Source of the DNA: Georgenia faecalis
GTDB lineage: Bacteria > Actinomycetota > Actinomycetes > Actinomycetales > Actinomycetaceae
Length of the DNA: 64,000 nucleotides
NCBI RefSeq assembly: GCF_003710105.1
Contig: NZ_CP033325.1
Coordinates: forward strand, 1,488,001 to 1,552,000
Reading direction: 5' to 3'
Shown: positions 9,198-21,356 of the stretch, piece after piece
Numbering within the stretch: the first letter of the stretch is position 1
Layout of the letters: every line of letters begins with the position of its first letter
Notes under the pieces: model-generated
Told to the model about the DNA's origin: nothing
The model's database searches: none
The model's input: the letters and a program-made list of their open reading frames with translations, nothing else
Position numbers and translations under genes: made by a program

Positions 9198-10718
9198 TCA
9201 GTCGGCCGTCTTGGCGGCTCGACGTGCATCACGCCGCGCGACGCGCTCCTCCTCGGACCGCGCCTTGGCCTGGGCCTGCTCGGCGTCGAGCCACTTCTGA
9301 CGGTCGGCCCCGGGCATCCAGCCCTTGTTGACGACCTTGACCTGCCAGGCGCAGGCGAGGCCGAAGACGACGAGGGCGAGCACGACGCTGAGGAGGATCC
9401 CCACGATCGTGGAGCCCGACTGCGCGGACAGGCCGACGAGCGTCCCGAACCACCCGAAGTCGGCGTCGCCGAACGTCGAGTTGCCCAGGCCCAGCCCGCC
9501 CATGACCTGCATGAGGATCGCCGGGAGGAACGTGATGAGGAGACCGTTGATGAACCCGCCGACGATGGCGCCGCGGCGACCGCCCGTGGCGTTGCCGTAC
9601 ACGCCGGCGCCACCACCGGTGAAGAAGTGCGGCACCATGCCCGGCAGGATGAGCGCGAGCCCGAACACCGGGTTGAGCCACGTCGCGAGGACGACGAGGG
9701 CGATGAGACCGCCGATGAACGAGGAGATGAACCCGACGAGCACGGCGTTCTGGGCGTAGGGGAACACGATCGGGATGTCGAGGCCCGCCTTGGCGCCGGG
9801 GACGACCTTGCTCGCGATGCCCTGGAAGGCGGGGATCAGCTCACCGAGGAAGGTCCGCACGCCGTAGAGGATGATCGCGACGCCGACACCGAACATGAGC
9901 GCCTGCATCACGCCGGCCATGACGAACGAGCCGGCCGTGTCCGCCTCGAGGAACGGGTACGCGTCCGCGCCGAGCTTGATGAGGCCCCAGACCGTGAAGA
10001 CGAGGTAGATGAGGACCATCGACAGCGCGGTGGCGACCATCGAGTCCCGCAGGAAGCTCAGTCCCTTGGGGACGTTGATCTCCTCCGTGGAGCGCGAGCG
10101 CTTGCCGACCGCCTGGCCGGCCGCACCGGCCGCGATGTAGCCGAGCGAGGAGAAGTGCCCGATGGCGACGGTGTCGTTGCCCGTGACCCGCTTGGTCCAC
10201 GGGTGGGCGAACGCCGGCATCGCCACCATCATGACGGCGAGCAGGACCGCACCGACGAGCACGGTGAGGAAGCCCTGGCCGAAGCCGACCGACAGGACCA
10301 CCGCGAGGAGCATGGACATGAAGACCATGTGGTGGCCCGTGAGGAAGACGTACTTCAGCGGGCTGAACCGGGCCAGCACGAGCATGAGCAGGAAGCCCAG
10401 CGAGAGGATGTAGGCGCTCGTCGCGCCGAACTCGCCGGCCGCCTGGGCCGTGATGACCTCGTTCGTCGGCACGACGCCCTGCGCCCCGGTGACGGCGAGC
10501 ACGAGGTCGCCGAGCGGGGTGAGGGACGACGTGACGACGTTGGCGCCGGCGCCGAGGATGAGGAAGCCGAGCGCCGCCTTGAGCGCCCCGCCGACCACCT
10601 GGCCGGCGTTCTTCTTCAGGGCGATGAGACCGACGGCAACGATGATCCCGATGAGGTATGCCGGGACGTTGAGGAACTCGTTGCCGATGAACTGCAGGAC
10701 AGAGACGAATCCATCCAT
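9198..10718 (-). CDS. ulaA: PTS ascorbate-type transporter subunit IIC (UlaA/SgaT)
   Basis: A 506-residue membrane component of the L-ascorbate PTS family, which translocates and hands the sugar to IIB for phosphorylation. It begins MDGFVSVLQFIGNEFLNVPAYLIGIIVAVGL, typical of UlaA, and has about 11 helices with the SIATAGQ-like small-residue loops replaced by GAAGQAVGKRS near residue 180. The C-terminal 45 residues are charged and extend beyond the usual 465-residue length. It is last in a ulaC-ulaB-ulaA order (IIA, IIB, IIC), 38 bp after ulaB. The actual substrate may be ascorbate or another pentonate-like sugar; no lactonase or decarboxylase genes are nearby. Confidence 0.9.
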   Translation of the reverse strand: MDGFVSVLQFIGNEFLNVPAYLIGIIVAVGLIALKKNAGQVVGGALKAALGFLILGAGANVVTSSLTPLGDLVLAVTGAQGVVPTNEVITAQAAGEFGATSAYILSLGFLLMLVLARFSPLKYVFLTGHHMVFMSMLLAVVLSVGFGQGFLTVLVGAVLLAVMMVAMPAFAHPWTKRVTGNDTVAIGHFSSLGYIAAGAAGQAVGKRSRSTEEINVPKGLSFLRDSMVATALSMVLIYLVFTVWGLIKLGADAYPFLEADTAGSFVMAGVMQALMFGVGVAIILYGVRTFLGELIPAFQGIASKVVPGAKAGLDIPIVFPYAQNAVLVGFISSFIGGLIALVVLATWLNPVFGLALILPGMVPHFFTGGGAGVYGNATGGRRGAIVGGFINGLLITFLPAILMQVMGGLGLGNSTFGDADFGWFGTLVGLSAQSGSTIVGILLSVVLALVVFGLACAWQVKVVNKGWMPGADRQKWLDAEQAQAKARSEEERVARRDARRAAKTAD

Positions 10719-10756
10719 GACCTTGACCCCCCTCTTACAGGTCTAGTGCGTCGACG

Positions 10757-11032
10757 TCACAGGTCGAGTGCGTCGACGAGCTTGTCCTCGATCTCCTGCT
10801 CGTCGACGAAGTTGTCGACGACCACGACGTCGGCGGGGACCTCGCCCAGCTGGGGGGCGAGCTCGGCGGAGGTGAGGACGAGATCGGCCGTCTGGGCGGC
10901 CCCGCGGGCCGTGCTGATGTCTGCCGCCTCCACCTGCGCGTCGACGTCGAAACGCTCGAGGACCTTTTCGATGTTCATCTTGAGGATCACGGACGTACCG
11001 ATCCCCATGCCGCACACGGCGACGATCTTCAC
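10757..11032 (-). CDS. ulaB: PTS ascorbate/lactose-type subunit IIB
   Basis: A 91-residue phosphocarrier. The N-terminal MKIVAVCGMGIGTS contains the phosphorylated Cys7 in the IIB P-loop. Phosphate passes from IIA to this Cys and then to the incoming sugar. The start codon is GTG at 11032 with AAGGAG just upstream. It lies 13 bp after ulaC and 38 bp before ulaA. Confidence 0.93.
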   Translation of the reverse strand: MKIVAVCGMGIGTSVILKMNIEKVLERFDVDAQVEAADISTARGAAQTADLVLTSAELAPQLGEVPADVVVVDNFVDEQEIEDKLVDALDL

Positions 11033-11045
11033 GGCGATCTCTCCT

Positions 11046-11498
11046 TCAGCTGGTGGTGAGGATGCGTCGGACCTCTTCGGGGTCCGACGTCGAGCGCAGG
11101 ACGGCGAGCTTGTCCGCGTCGGAGAGGATCGTCGCGAGCGCCGCCATCGTCTGCAGGTGGCTGTCGTGGTCGCGCGCGGCGAGCCCGACGACGAGGTCGA
11201 CGGGGTCGTTCTTCTCGCTGCCGAACTCGACGGGAGTGGCGAGCTGGACCCAGCTCAGGCCGGTGCGCAGCACCGCCTCCGACGGCCGCGAGTGGGCCAG
11301 GGCGAAGCCGGGCGCGATGACGATGTAGGGCCCGAGGTTCTCCACCGTCGCGATCATCTCGTCGGTGTAGGCGTCGGTCGTGGCGCCGGAGCGCACGAGG
11401 GCGTCCCCGGCCGCTCGGATCGCGGCCTGCCAGTCAGCGGCGGAGACCCCCGTGACGATGGCCTCGGACGGCAGGGTGTCCTCCAGTGGGTGCCCCAT
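11046..11498 (-). CDS. ulaC: PTS subunit IIA (fructose/mannitol/ascorbate type)
   Basis: A 150-residue EIIA domain receiving phosphate from HPr. The active-site histidine is His69 in GFALAHSRPSEAV. The ATG at 11498 is chosen over an open-frame start at 11654 because AAGGAG lies 6 nt upstream and the protein then starts at the normal domain boundary; the longer form would read through the divergent promoter region. First gene of the ulaCBA operon, divergent from a transketolase gene. Confidence 0.9.
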   Translation of the reverse strand: MGHPLEDTLPSEAIVTGVSAADWQAAIRAAGDALVRSGATTDAYTDEMIATVENLGPYIVIAPGFALAHSRPSEAVLRTGLSWVQLATPVEFGSEKNDPVDLVVGLAARDHDSHLQTMAALATILSDADKLAVLRSTSDPEEVRRILTTS

Positions 11499-11649
11499 GG
11501 CTGCTCCTTCGACGACGCGTGAGAGTGCCGTGGTCGTGCCCCGGCACGCATTCCTCACCCTATCGCCGGACCGGTCGCCCCACCTGGGTAGGAGGTCCCA
11601 GGCACCGAGGGCACCGGCGGCGCCCGGGGACCGTGAGGGCCGGCGATGG

Positions 11650-11655
11650 GACAAT
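11650..11655 (+). promoter_or_regulatory. -10-like hexamer GACAAT before the ula-linked transketolase
   Basis: GACAAT ends 7 nt before the ATG at 11663, with no Shine-Dalgarno sequence. The same GACAAT plus 7-nt layout is seen at der (49005). Confidence 0.4.
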
Positions 11656-11662
11656 TCTGGGC

Positions 11663-13660
11663 ATGCACCACAACGACCTCGACTCCCGGGCCGTCGCGGC
11701 CGCGCGGGCGATCCCCGCCGTCGTCGTCCAGGCCAAGGGCAACGGCCACGCGGGCACCGCGATGGCCCTGGCCCCCCTTATGCACACGCTCTTCCAGCGC
11801 GTCCTGCGCCACGACCCCGCCGATCCGGCGTGGCCCGGCCGGGACATCTTCGTCCTCTCGGCGGGCCACGCCAGCCTGGCCCTGTACGTCCAGCTCTACC
11901 TGTGCGGCTACGGGCTGACACTCGACGACCTCGCCGCCTCCCGCAAGCTCCGCTCGCGCACCCCCGGCCACCCCGAGCTGCACCACACCCCCGGGGTCGA
12001 CATGTCGACCGGCCCGCTCGGGCAGGGGTTCGCCTCCGCCGTCGGGATGGCGATCGCCACCCGGCGCGAGGAGGCGCTGGTCGGCGACGAGGGCGGCCTG
12101 CTGGCGCGCACGGTGTGGGCGGTCGCCGGTGACGGCTGCCTCGAGGAGGGCGTCGCCTCGGAGGCCGCCTCCCTCGCCGGCACCCTCGGCCTGAGCAACC
12201 TCGTCGTCGTCTGGGACGACAACGGCATCACCATCGACGCCCCGACCACGGAGACCTTCACCGAGGACGTCCGCGAACGGTTCCGCGCCTACGGCTGGCG
12301 GGTCCTCGAGGCGGAGGACCCGGACGACCTCGCCTCGCTCGAGGCGACGCTGCGCGAGGCCCGGGCCTCGGACGGGCGTCCTACCCTCGTCGCGCTGCGT
12401 ACCGTGATCGGCTTCCCCTCGGCGAAGGTCGGCGGCACGCCGGCCGCGCACGCCGGCGGGTTCGGCGCGGACGAGGTGTCCTCGGTGCTCGCCGAGCTCG
12501 GCTTCGCCCCCGATGCCGGCCTCGCGGACCTCGTGCCCGACGACGTCCTCGCCCACACCCGCGCCGCCGTCGCGCGCGGCCGGGAGCTGCACGAGGCGTG
12601 GGACCGGGGGATGGCCGAGCTCGCCGAGCGGAGCCCGGAGCGCCACCGGGTGTGGCGGGACCTCCACGACGCCACCCTCGCCGTCGAGACCGACCTCGCC
12701 GCGCTCGACGCCGTCGAGGTCCCGGGCGGGGCCGTTGCCACGCGGGTCGCCGGCGGCGCCGCGGTGCAGGCGCTCGTCGCTGCCTCCCCGCGCTGGTTCG
12801 GCGGGTCGGCGGACCTCGCCGCCTCGACCAACGTCGCCGTGCCCGGCCAGCCCGTCACGGCCGAGCGGCCCGACGGCGCGTTCGTCCGGTTCGGCGTGCG
12901 GGAGCACGCGATGGCCGCGGCGCTGTCCGGGATGGCCCTCGCCGGGCCCTGGCGGCCGTACGGCTCGACGTACGCCGTCTTCAGCGACTACATGCGCCCC
13001 GCGATCCGGCTCGCCGCCCTCATGGGCCTGCCGGTGTCCTACGTCTTCACGCACGACTCGGTCGCGGTGGGGGAGGACGGCCCGACGCACCAGCCGGTCG
13101 AGCAGGTCGCCTCGCTGCGCACGGTCCCCGGGCTGAGCGTCGTGCGCCCGGCCGACGCCGCGGAGACCCTCGCCTGCTGGCGCCACGTCGTCCGCGACCC
13201 GCACGTGGGGCCGGTCACCTGGCTCCTGTCCCGTCAGGCCGTGCCGGCGCTGCCCGGCCCCGTGCCGACGGCCGACGACGTCGCCGCGGGCGCCCGGGTC
13301 GTCCACCGTCCGGAGGGCCGGGAGGACGTGACCGTCCTCGCGAGCGGGAGCGAGGTCGCGCTCGCGCTCACGGCGGCCGAGCGCCTGGTCGCGGAGGGCG
13401 TCGGCGTGCGGGTCGTCTCCGTCCCGTGCGTGGAGTGGTTCACCGCGCTCGACGCCGACCGCCAGGAGGCGATCCTCGGGGTCCCGCGCGAGCGCCGGGT
13501 CGCCGTCGAGGCCGGCCGGGGCGACGCCTGGTACCGCTGGGCCACCGCCGTCGTCGGGGTCGAGGAGTTCGGCGAGTCCGGGTCCGGGCCCGAGGTCATG
13601 GAGCTGCGCGGGATGACGGCCGACCGGGTCGCCGCCGCCGTGCGCGGCGTGCTCGGCTAG
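11663..13660 (+). CDS. Transketolase paralogue divergent from the ula PTS
   Basis: A 665-residue thiamine-diphosphate enzyme that moves two-carbon ketol units between sugar phosphates. Visible are the N-terminal GNGHAGTAMALAPL and HTPGVDMSTGPLGQGFASAVG segments, the diphosphate/Mg2+ motif GDGCLEEG..WDDN (about residues 158-190), and the pyrimidine-domain segment DGAFVRFGVREHAMAAALSGMAL with its catalytic Glu. It is about 55 residues shorter than the second transketolase at 35442-37610, and differs enough to be a paralogue. The ATG at 11663 follows a -10-like box. Divergence from ulaCBA suggests it serves pentose phosphates from the PTS substrate; the main pathway copy sits in the tkt-tal-pgi operon. 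Confidence 0.9.
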   Translation: MHHNDLDSRAVAAARAIPAVVVQAKGNGHAGTAMALAPLMHTLFQRVLRHDPADPAWPGRDIFVLSAGHASLALYVQLYLCGYGLTLDDLAASRKLRSRTPGHPELHHTPGVDMSTGPLGQGFASAVGMAIATRREEALVGDEGGLLARTVWAVAGDGCLEEGVASEAASLAGTLGLSNLVVVWDDNGITIDAPTTETFTEDVRERFRAYGWRVLEAEDPDDLASLEATLREARASDGRPTLVALRTVIGFPSAKVGGTPAAHAGGFGADEVSSVLAELGFAPDAGLADLVPDDVLAHTRAAVARGRELHEAWDRGMAELAERSPERHRVWRDLHDATLAVETDLAALDAVEVPGGAVATRVAGGAAVQALVAASPRWFGGSADLAASTNVAVPGQPVTAERPDGAFVRFGVREHAMAAALSGMALAGPWRPYGSTYAVFSDYMRPAIRLAALMGLPVSYVFTHDSVAVGEDGPTHQPVEQVASLRTVPGLSVVRPADAAETLACWRHVVRDPHVGPVTWLLSRQAVPALPGPVPTADDVAAGARVVHRPEGREDVTVLASGSEVALALTAAERLVAEGVGVRVVSVPCVEWFTALDADRQEAILGVPRERRVAVEAGRGDAWYRWATAVVGVEEFGESGSGPEVMELRGMTADRVAAAVRGVLG

Positions 13661-14449
13661 TCACCAGCCGCGGCGCCGCCACTCCTCGAGGTGGGGGCGC
13701 TCGCGGCCGAGCGTCGTGGAGTCGCCGTGCCCCGGGTGGACGCGGGTGTCGTCGTCGAAGCGCGCGAAGACCCGCTCGGTGAGGTCGTCCATGAGGGCGG
13801 CGAAGTCCTCGGGCGACGTGGTCCGGCCGGGCCCGCCGGGGAACAGCGAGTCGCCGGTGAAGAGGTGGACGCGGCCGGCGTGCTCGCCCTCCGCCTCCGT
13901 CCACGCCAGCGCGACGGAGCCGGGGGTGTGCCCGCGCAGGGCGACCACCTCGAGCGCCCGGTCGCCCAGCGGCACGCGGTCCCCGTGGCGCAGGCGGACG
14001 TCGACCGGGACGGGGAGGGCGTCGGCGTCGTCGGCCCCGGCGAGGACCCGCGCCCCCGTGGCGGCCACGACGTCGCGGAGCGCGCCGACGTGGTCGTGGT
14101 GGCGGTGGGTGGTGACGACGGCGATGTCCACCCCGGCCAGGTCGCCCGTGCTGGGCGCGCCGCCCGCCGCCGCGGTGTCGACCGCACCCGCCGCGCCGCC
14201 CGCCGCCGCGGTGTCGCCCGCTCCCGCCTCGCCGCCCGCCTCAGCAGCCGCCCGCGCCTGCCCGAGCAGGGCGAGCACCCGGGGCGCGTCGTCGGCGGCG
14301 TCGATGACCACCGCGGCGCCGTCGGCGGCGAGGACGTAGCAGTTGTTGTCCATCGCGGACACGCTCGCCTTCAGGGCGACGAGCCCGGCGGCGTCGAGCC
14401 GCCGCGCCGGTCCGCCGGGTGTGACATGCGCGACAGTGACGGGCTCCAT
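13661..14449 (-). CDS. MBL-fold metallo-hydrolase (glyoxalase II-like)
   Basis: A 262-residue metallo-beta-lactamase-fold hydrolase. It has [21 protein letters not shown] at the first strands, the dinuclear metal motif THRHHDHVG, a further His in [11 protein letters not shown], the Asp ligand in [13 protein letters not shown], and the closing HPGHGDST. A low-complexity Ala/Gly insertion (about residues 76-106, with repeats of DTAAAGGA) separates the first strand pair from the metal site; family members lack it. Its stop abuts the transketolase stop with no gap. The ATG at 14449 has a CATACT -10 box 6 nt upstream. Substrate unknown. Confidence 0.85.
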   Translation of the reverse strand: MEPVTVAHVTPGGPARRLDAAGLVALKASVSAMDNNCYVLAADGAAVVIDAADDAPRVLALLGQARAAAEAGGEAGAGDTAAAGGAAGAVDTAAAGGAPSTGDLAGVDIAVVTTHRHHDHVGALRDVVAATGARVLAGADDADALPVPVDVRLRHGDRVPLGDRALEVVALRGHTPGSVALAWTEAEGEHAGRVHLFTGDSLFPGGPGRTTSPEDFAALMDDLTERVFARFDDDTRVHPGHGDSTTLGRERPHLEEWRRRGW

Positions 14450-14455
14450 GCCTCG

Positions 14456-14461
14456 AGTATG
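14456..14461 (-). promoter_or_regulatory. -10 hexamer CATACT for the MBL hydrolase gene
   Basis: On the reverse strand CATACT lies 6 nt before the ATG at 14449, giving a leaderless layout like the forward-strand genes around it. Confidence 0.4.
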
Positions 14462-14486
14462 GCGGGATTCCGCCCCGCCGCGCCGT

Positions 14487-14500
14487 CGAACACGCGTACG
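14487..14500 (+). promoter_or_regulatory. LexA (SOS) box-like site upstream of uvrA
   Basis: CGAACACGCGTACG matches the Gram-positive LexA consensus CGAAC-N4-GTTCG with one mismatch in the right arm. It overlaps the place expected for the -35 element of the TACCAT -10 box at 14519, which would let LexA block uvrA transcription. uvrA is SOS-controlled in many Gram-positive bacteria. Confidence 0.5.
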
Positions 14501-14518
14501 AGCGGCGGCGTGACCCCG

Positions 14519-14524
14519 TACCAT
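14519..14524 (+). promoter_or_regulatory. -10 hexamer TACCAT of the uvrA promoter
   Basis: TACCAT lies 6 nt before the GTG start at 14531, so the message is predicted to be leaderless. Confidence 0.45.
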
Positions 14525-14530
14525 CGACGG

Positions 14531-17398
<2,868 letters not shown>

Positions 17399-17490
17399 CG
17401 CCGCGCGGGCCGGGCGTGGTGGCGCCGCTGGGGTGCCGCCGCGCTCGTCGTCGTGCGCGCCGATCGGCGACGGATGCTCGACAGCGTCGG

Positions 17491-17496
17491 TAACGT
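17491..17496 (+). promoter_or_regulatory. -10 hexamer TAACGT of a probable leaderless promoter
   Basis: TAACGT ends 6 nt before the ATG at 17503 of the OsmC-like gene. Confidence 0.45.
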
Positions 17497-17502
17497 GACG
17501 TC

Positions 17503-17976
17503 ATGGGAGCCCTTCACACGTACAACGTCACCGTCGACTGGACCGGGGCGGACGAGCGCGGGACGGCGAGCTACACCGCCTACTCACGCGACCACGAGGT
17601 GCGGGCCGAGGGGAAGCCGACGATCCTCGCGACGTCGGACCTCAAGGTCCGCGCCGACGTCAGCCGCTACCGGGTCGAGGAGCTCTTCGTCGGGGCGCTG
17701 TCGCAGTCGCAGATGCTGTGGTTCCTGCGCACCGCGGCGACCGAGGGCGTCGTCGTGACGTCCTACGTCGACCACGTCACCGGCACCATGCGGGTGGAGG
17801 GCAGCGGCGCTGGGCCGCTCGTCGAGGTGGTGCTGCGCCCCCGGGTCACCTACGCCGAGCCGATCGGCATCGAGGGCGCCGCGCGGCTGCACCGCACGGC
17901 GCGCGAGCACAATCACCTCGCCCGCTCGGTGAACTTCCCCGTCCGCGTCGAGCCGGTCGAGGCCGAGCAGATCTGA
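17503..17976 (+). CDS. OsmC-fold protein lacking both redox cysteines
   Basis: A 157-residue protein with OsmC/Ohr-like layout: the N-terminal strand pair HTYNVTVDWTG, the helix LSQSQMLWFLRTAATEGVVVTSYVDHVTGTM, and the C-terminal helix and strand REHNHLARSVNFPVRVEP. In OsmC peroxidases the first catalytic Cys precedes the MLWFL helix and the second sits just before ARSV. Here those positions read QSQMLWF and EHNHLARS, with no cysteine anywhere in the protein. It therefore belongs to the fold but cannot use the thiol chemistry of hydroperoxide reduction. Stand-alone gene between uvrA and uvrC; role unknown. Confidence 0.8.
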   Translation: MGALHTYNVTVDWTGADERGTASYTAYSRDHEVRAEGKPTILATSDLKVRADVSRYRVEELFVGALSQSQMLWFLRTAATEGVVVTSYVDHVTGTMRVEGSGAGPLVEVVLRPRVTYAEPIGIEGAARLHRTAREHNHLARSVNFPVRVEPVEAEQI

Positions 17977-18062
17977 GCCGCGCCCGGGCAGGGCCGAACC
18001 GGCCTGGTCCGCTCGAGGTGGTCCTCACCCCACCCGCCACGGACCACGTCGGTGCACTGACA

Positions 18063-18068
18063 TAGGCT
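18063..18068 (+). promoter_or_regulatory. -10 hexamer TAGGCT of the uvrC operon
   Basis: TAGGCT lies 7 nt before the uvrC ATG at 18076; probable leaderless promoter driving uvrC-rapZ-yvcK-whiA. Confidence 0.5.
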
Positions 18069-18075
18069 CGATCCC

Positions 18076-20343
18076 ATGGCCGACCCGTCCACCTACCGCC
18101 CGCGGCCCGGCGAGATCCCCGAGTCCCCGGGCGTCTACCGCTTCCGCGACGCCCACGGCCGGGTCATCTACGTCGGCAAGGCGAAGAACCTCCGGTCGCG
18201 CCTGTCCAGCTACTTCCAGGACATCACGGCGCTGCACCCGCGTACCCGGACGATGGTGACGACGGCGGCGTCGGTGGAGTGGACGGTCGTCGGCACGGAG
18301 GTCGAGTCGCTCGCGCTCGAGTACTCCTGGATCAAGGAGTACGACCCCCGGTTCAACGTCAAGTACCGCGACGACAAGTCCTACCCCTACCTCGCCGTCA
18401 CCATGGGCGAGGAGGTGCCGCGGGTGCAGGTGATGCGCGGCGCGAAGCGCAAGGGCACCCGCTACTTCGGGCCGTACTCCCATGCCTGGGCGATCCGCGA
18501 GACGGTCGACCTGCTGCTGCGGGTCTTCCCGGTGCGCACGTGCTCCGCGGGCGTCTACCGGCGCGCGGAACGCTCCGGCCGGCCGTGCCTGCTCGGGTAC
18601 ATCGACAAGTGCTCGGCGCCGTGCGTGGGCCGCATCGACGTCGACGCCCACCGCGCTCTGGCCGAGGACTTCTGCGACTTCATGGCGGGGGAGACCGGCA
18701 CCTTCGTGCGCCGCATCGAGCGGGAGATGAAGGCCGCCGCGGCAGAGCTCGACTTCGAGCGCGCCGCGCGCCTGCGGGACGACCTGGGCGCGCTCCGCCG
18801 CGTGGTGGAGAAGAACGCCGTCGTCCTCTCCGACGGCACGGACGCCGACGTCTTCGCGATGGCCTCCGACGAGCTCGAGGCGTCCGTGCAGGTGTTCCAC
18901 GTGCGCGGCGGACGCGTGCGCGGCCAGCGGGGCTGGGTGGTGGAGAAGGTCGAGGACCTCACCGACTCCGAGGCGGTCGAGCGCCTGCTCCTCCAGGTCT
19001 ACGGCGACGCCGGCACGGGGGAGGGCGGCACCACCGCCGTCCCGCGCGAGGTGCTCGTCCCGGTGCTCCCGCCCGACCCGGAGGAGATGGCCGCCTGGCT
19101 GCGCGGCCTGCGCGGCGCGAACGTCGCCGTCCGGGTGCCGCAGCGCGGGGACAAGCGCGCGCTGGCGGAGACCGTCCGGCGCAACGCCGAGCAGGCACTC
19201 GTCCTGCACAAGACCCGGCGCGCCGGGGACCTCACGAGCCGGAGCCAGGCGCTGCAGGACCTCCAGGAGGCCCTCGACCTGCCCGAGTCGCCGCTGCGGA
19301 TCGAGTGCTACGACATCTCCCACATCCAGGGCCAGCACCAGGTCGGGTCGATGGTGGTCTTCGAGGACGGGCTGCCGCGCAAGGGCGAGTACCGCCGCTT
19401 CGTCGTCCGGGGCGAGGACGGCACCGGCGCGCGCGACGACACCGACGCCATGCGCGAGGTCCTCACCCGCCGGTTCCGGCACTACCGCTCCGAGCGCGAG
19501 GTCCCCGCCGACGGCGCCACGTCCGGCGCGAGCGGCGGGGTCGTCGGCGCGAGCGGCGCCGCCGTGGGCGCCCCGGCCGAACCCGTGGACGTCGGGTCCG
19601 TGGACGCCCCGGTGGACGACGACGGCCGCCCCCTGCGCTCGGGACCGGTGGACCCCAGCACCGGCCGACCCACCCGCTTCGCCTATCCGCCCAACCTCGT
19701 CGTCGTCGACGGCGGGCAGCCCCAGGTCGCGGCCGCCCAGCGCGTCCTCGACGAGCTGGGCATCGAGGACGTCGCCCTCGTCGGCCTCGCCAAGCGGCTG
19801 GAGGAGGTGTGGCTGCCCGGCGAGGACTTCCCGGTGGTCCTGCCGCGGACCAGCCCCGGCCTCTTCATGCTCCAGCGCCTGCGGGACGAGGCGCACCGGT
19901 TCGCCATCAGCCACCACCGCGGCCGCCGCTCCAAGGCGATGACCCGCTCCGCGCTCGACGACGTCCCCGGCCTCGGCCCCACCCGCGCGGCCGCGCTGCT
20001 CAAGGCCTTCGGGTCCGTCAAGGCGCTGCGCCAGGCGAGCGCCGAGGAGATCGCCGCCGTCAAGGGGGTCGGGCCGCGCACCGCCCAGGCCGTCGTCGAC
20101 GCCCTCGCCGGGGCCAGCCCGACCAGCGCGGCCACGCCCGCCGACGCCGCCACGCCCGCCGACGCCGCCACGCCCGCCGAAGCCCCAGGCGCCGGCGCCG
20201 CCACGCCCGCCACCACGTCGGCGGAGGGGCCGTCCGCGGAGGAGCCCGTCGTCGTCGTGCGCGCCGACTCCGGGACCAGCCCGGGTGCCGCCGAGCCGGT
20301 CCCCGGGGAGTCGGCCGTTCCGGCCTCCACGGTCCGCCGGTGA
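18076..20343 (+). CDS. uvrC: Excinuclease ABC subunit C
   Basis: A 755-residue dual-incision nuclease of excision repair. The N-terminal GIY-YIG domain begins [31 protein letters not shown] helix pair ([18 protein letters not shown], around residue 226) contacts UvrB. The RNase H-like nuclease domain contains [24 protein letters not shown], and helix-hairpin-helix motifs follow ([20 protein letters not shown]). Two low-complexity insertions make it about 100 residues longer than usual: residues about 477-530 inside the nuclease domain, and an Ala/Thr/Pro tail after residue 680. First gene of an operon with rapZ, yvcK and whiA, the conserved actinobacterial order. Confidence 0.96.
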   Translation: MADPSTYRPRPGEIPESPGVYRFRDAHGRVIYVGKAKNLRSRLSSYFQDITALHPRTRTMVTTAASVEWTVVGTEVESLALEYSWIKEYDPRFNVKYRDDKSYPYLAVTMGEEVPRVQVMRGAKRKGTRYFGPYSHAWAIRETVDLLLRVFPVRTCSAGVYRRAERSGRPCLLGYIDKCSAPCVGRIDVDAHRALAEDFCDFMAGETGTFVRRIEREMKAAAAELDFERAARLRDDLGALRRVVEKNAVVLSDGTDADVFAMASDELEASVQVFHVRGGRVRGQRGWVVEKVEDLTDSEAVERLLLQVYGDAGTGEGGTTAVPREVLVPVLPPDPEEMAAWLRGLRGANVAVRVPQRGDKRALAETVRRNAEQALVLHKTRRAGDLTSRSQALQDLQEALDLPESPLRIECYDISHIQGQHQVGSMVVFEDGLPRKGEYRRFVVRGEDGTGARDDTDAMREVLTRRFRHYRSEREVPADGATSGASGGVVGASGAAVGAPAEPVDVGSVDAPVDDDGRPLRSGPVDPSTGRPTRFAYPPNLVVVDGGQPQVAAAQRVLDELGIEDVALVGLAKRLEEVWLPGEDFPVVLPRTSPGLFMLQRLRDEAHRFAISHHRGRRSKAMTRSALDDVPGLGPTRAAALLKAFGSVKALRQASAEEIAAVKGVGPRTAQAVVDALAGASPTSAATPADAATPADAATPAEAPGAGAATPATTSAEGPSAEEPVVVVRADSGTSPGAAEPVPGESAVPASTVRR
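20143..20178 (+). repeat. 18-bp tandem repeat in the uvrC 3' end
   Basis: GACGCCGCCACGCCCGCC occurs twice in tandem (20143-20160, 20161-20178), with a partial copy before it and degenerate copies after. It encodes a repeated Asp-Ala-Ala-Thr-Pro-Ala in the disordered UvrC tail, in frame. Confidence 0.75.
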
Positions 20344-21356
20344 GCGACGGGCTGCGGCCTGACGCACCGGGCTGGCATCCTGAGGTGGTGAACCCCCAGA
20401 GCACCCCCGACCACCACGACACGGAGGAGCCGGCGCCGACCACGGTTCCCCAGGGGATCCCCGCCCTGGACGAGTCGACCCGCCCGCCGTCCGCCGAGCG
20501 ACCCGAGCTCCTCATCATCACCGGGATGTCCGGGGCGGGCCGCAGCCGCACCGCCACCGCGCTGGAGGACCTCGACTGGTTCGTCGTCGACAACCTCCCG
20601 CCGAAGATGCTCAGCGCGCTGGCCCGCATGATGACGGCCTCGGGCGGGGCGGTGCACCGCCTCGCGGCCGTCGTCGACGTCCGCAGCGGCGAGTTCTTCG
20701 CGGACCTCGTCTCCGTCCTCGGCGAGCTGCGCACGCAGGGCACCGACTACCGGATCATCTTCCTCGACGCCTCCGACGCCGAGCTGGTCCGCCGCTACGA
20801 GCAGGTCCGGCGCGCCCACCCCCTCCAGGGGGACGGCCGGATCATGGACGGCATCGCCGCGGAGCGGAAGCTCCTCACCGACCTGCGTGAGCGGGCCGAC
20901 GTCCTCATCGACACCACCGACCTCACGGTCCACGACCTCGCCCGCACGGTGCGCGAGAAGGTCGCCGGGGAGGCGGAGCGACCGCTCAACCTCACGGTCC
21001 TCTCGTTCGGCTTCAAGTACGGCCTGCCGCTCGACGCCGACCACGTCGTCGACGTCCGGTTCCTCCAGAACCCCTACTGGGTCAACGAGCTGCGCCACCT
21101 CACCGGCCATGACGCCCCGGTGAGCCAGTACGTGCTCGACCAGCCCGGCGCCCGCGAGTTCGCCGAGCGGTACGTCGAGGCGCTCGTCCCCGTCCTCGAC
21201 GGCTACGTCGCGGAGCTCAAGCCGTACGTCACCATCGCCGTCGGGTGCACCGGCGGTCGGCACCGCTCCGTCGCCATGACCGAGGTCATCGCGGAGAAGC
21301 TGCGCGCGCGGGGCCAGCAGGTCCGCACGCTCCACCGGGACGTGGGACGGGAATGA
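20340..21356 (+). CDS. rapZ: RapZ-family P-loop nucleotide-binding protein
   Basis: The YvcJ/RapZ family combines an N-terminal P-loop ATP/GTP-binding domain with a C-terminal domain that binds RNA or amino-sugar ligands. The Walker A is GMSGAGRS at about residue 62, [15 protein letters not shown] follows, and the C-terminal [14 protein letters not shown] is conserved. In E. coli RapZ controls GlmS expression; in Gram-positives its role is less clear. The GTG at 20340 overlaps the uvrC stop (GTGA), giving translational coupling; in-frame GTGs at 20385 and 20388 are alternatives that would remove a non-conserved leader. It overlaps yvcK by 4 bp. Confidence 0.93.
   Translation: MSDGLRPDAPGWHPEVVNPQSTPDHHDTEEPAPTTVPQGIPALDESTRPPSAERPELLIITGMSGAGRSRTATALEDLDWFVVDNLPPKMLSALARMMTASGGAVHRLAAVVDVRSGEFFADLVSVLGELRTQGTDYRIIFLDASDAELVRRYEQVRRAHPLQGDGRIMDGIAAERKLLTDLRERADVLIDTTDLTVHDLARTVREKVAGEAERPLNLTVLSFGFKYGLPLDADHVVDVRFLQNPYWVNELRHLTGHDAPVSQYVLDQPGAREFAERYVEALVPVLDGYVAELKPYVTIAVGCTGGRHRSVAMTEVIAEKLRARGQQVRTLHRDVGRE

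Noticed and set aside
8829-11522. 897-codon forward frame opposite the ulaCBA genes
   Set aside because: Shadow of three clearly recognised PTS genes; no ribosome binding site or recognisable domain.
18025-20367. 780-codon reverse frame opposite uvrC
   Set aside because: Antisense shadow; repeats mirror the uvrC linkers.
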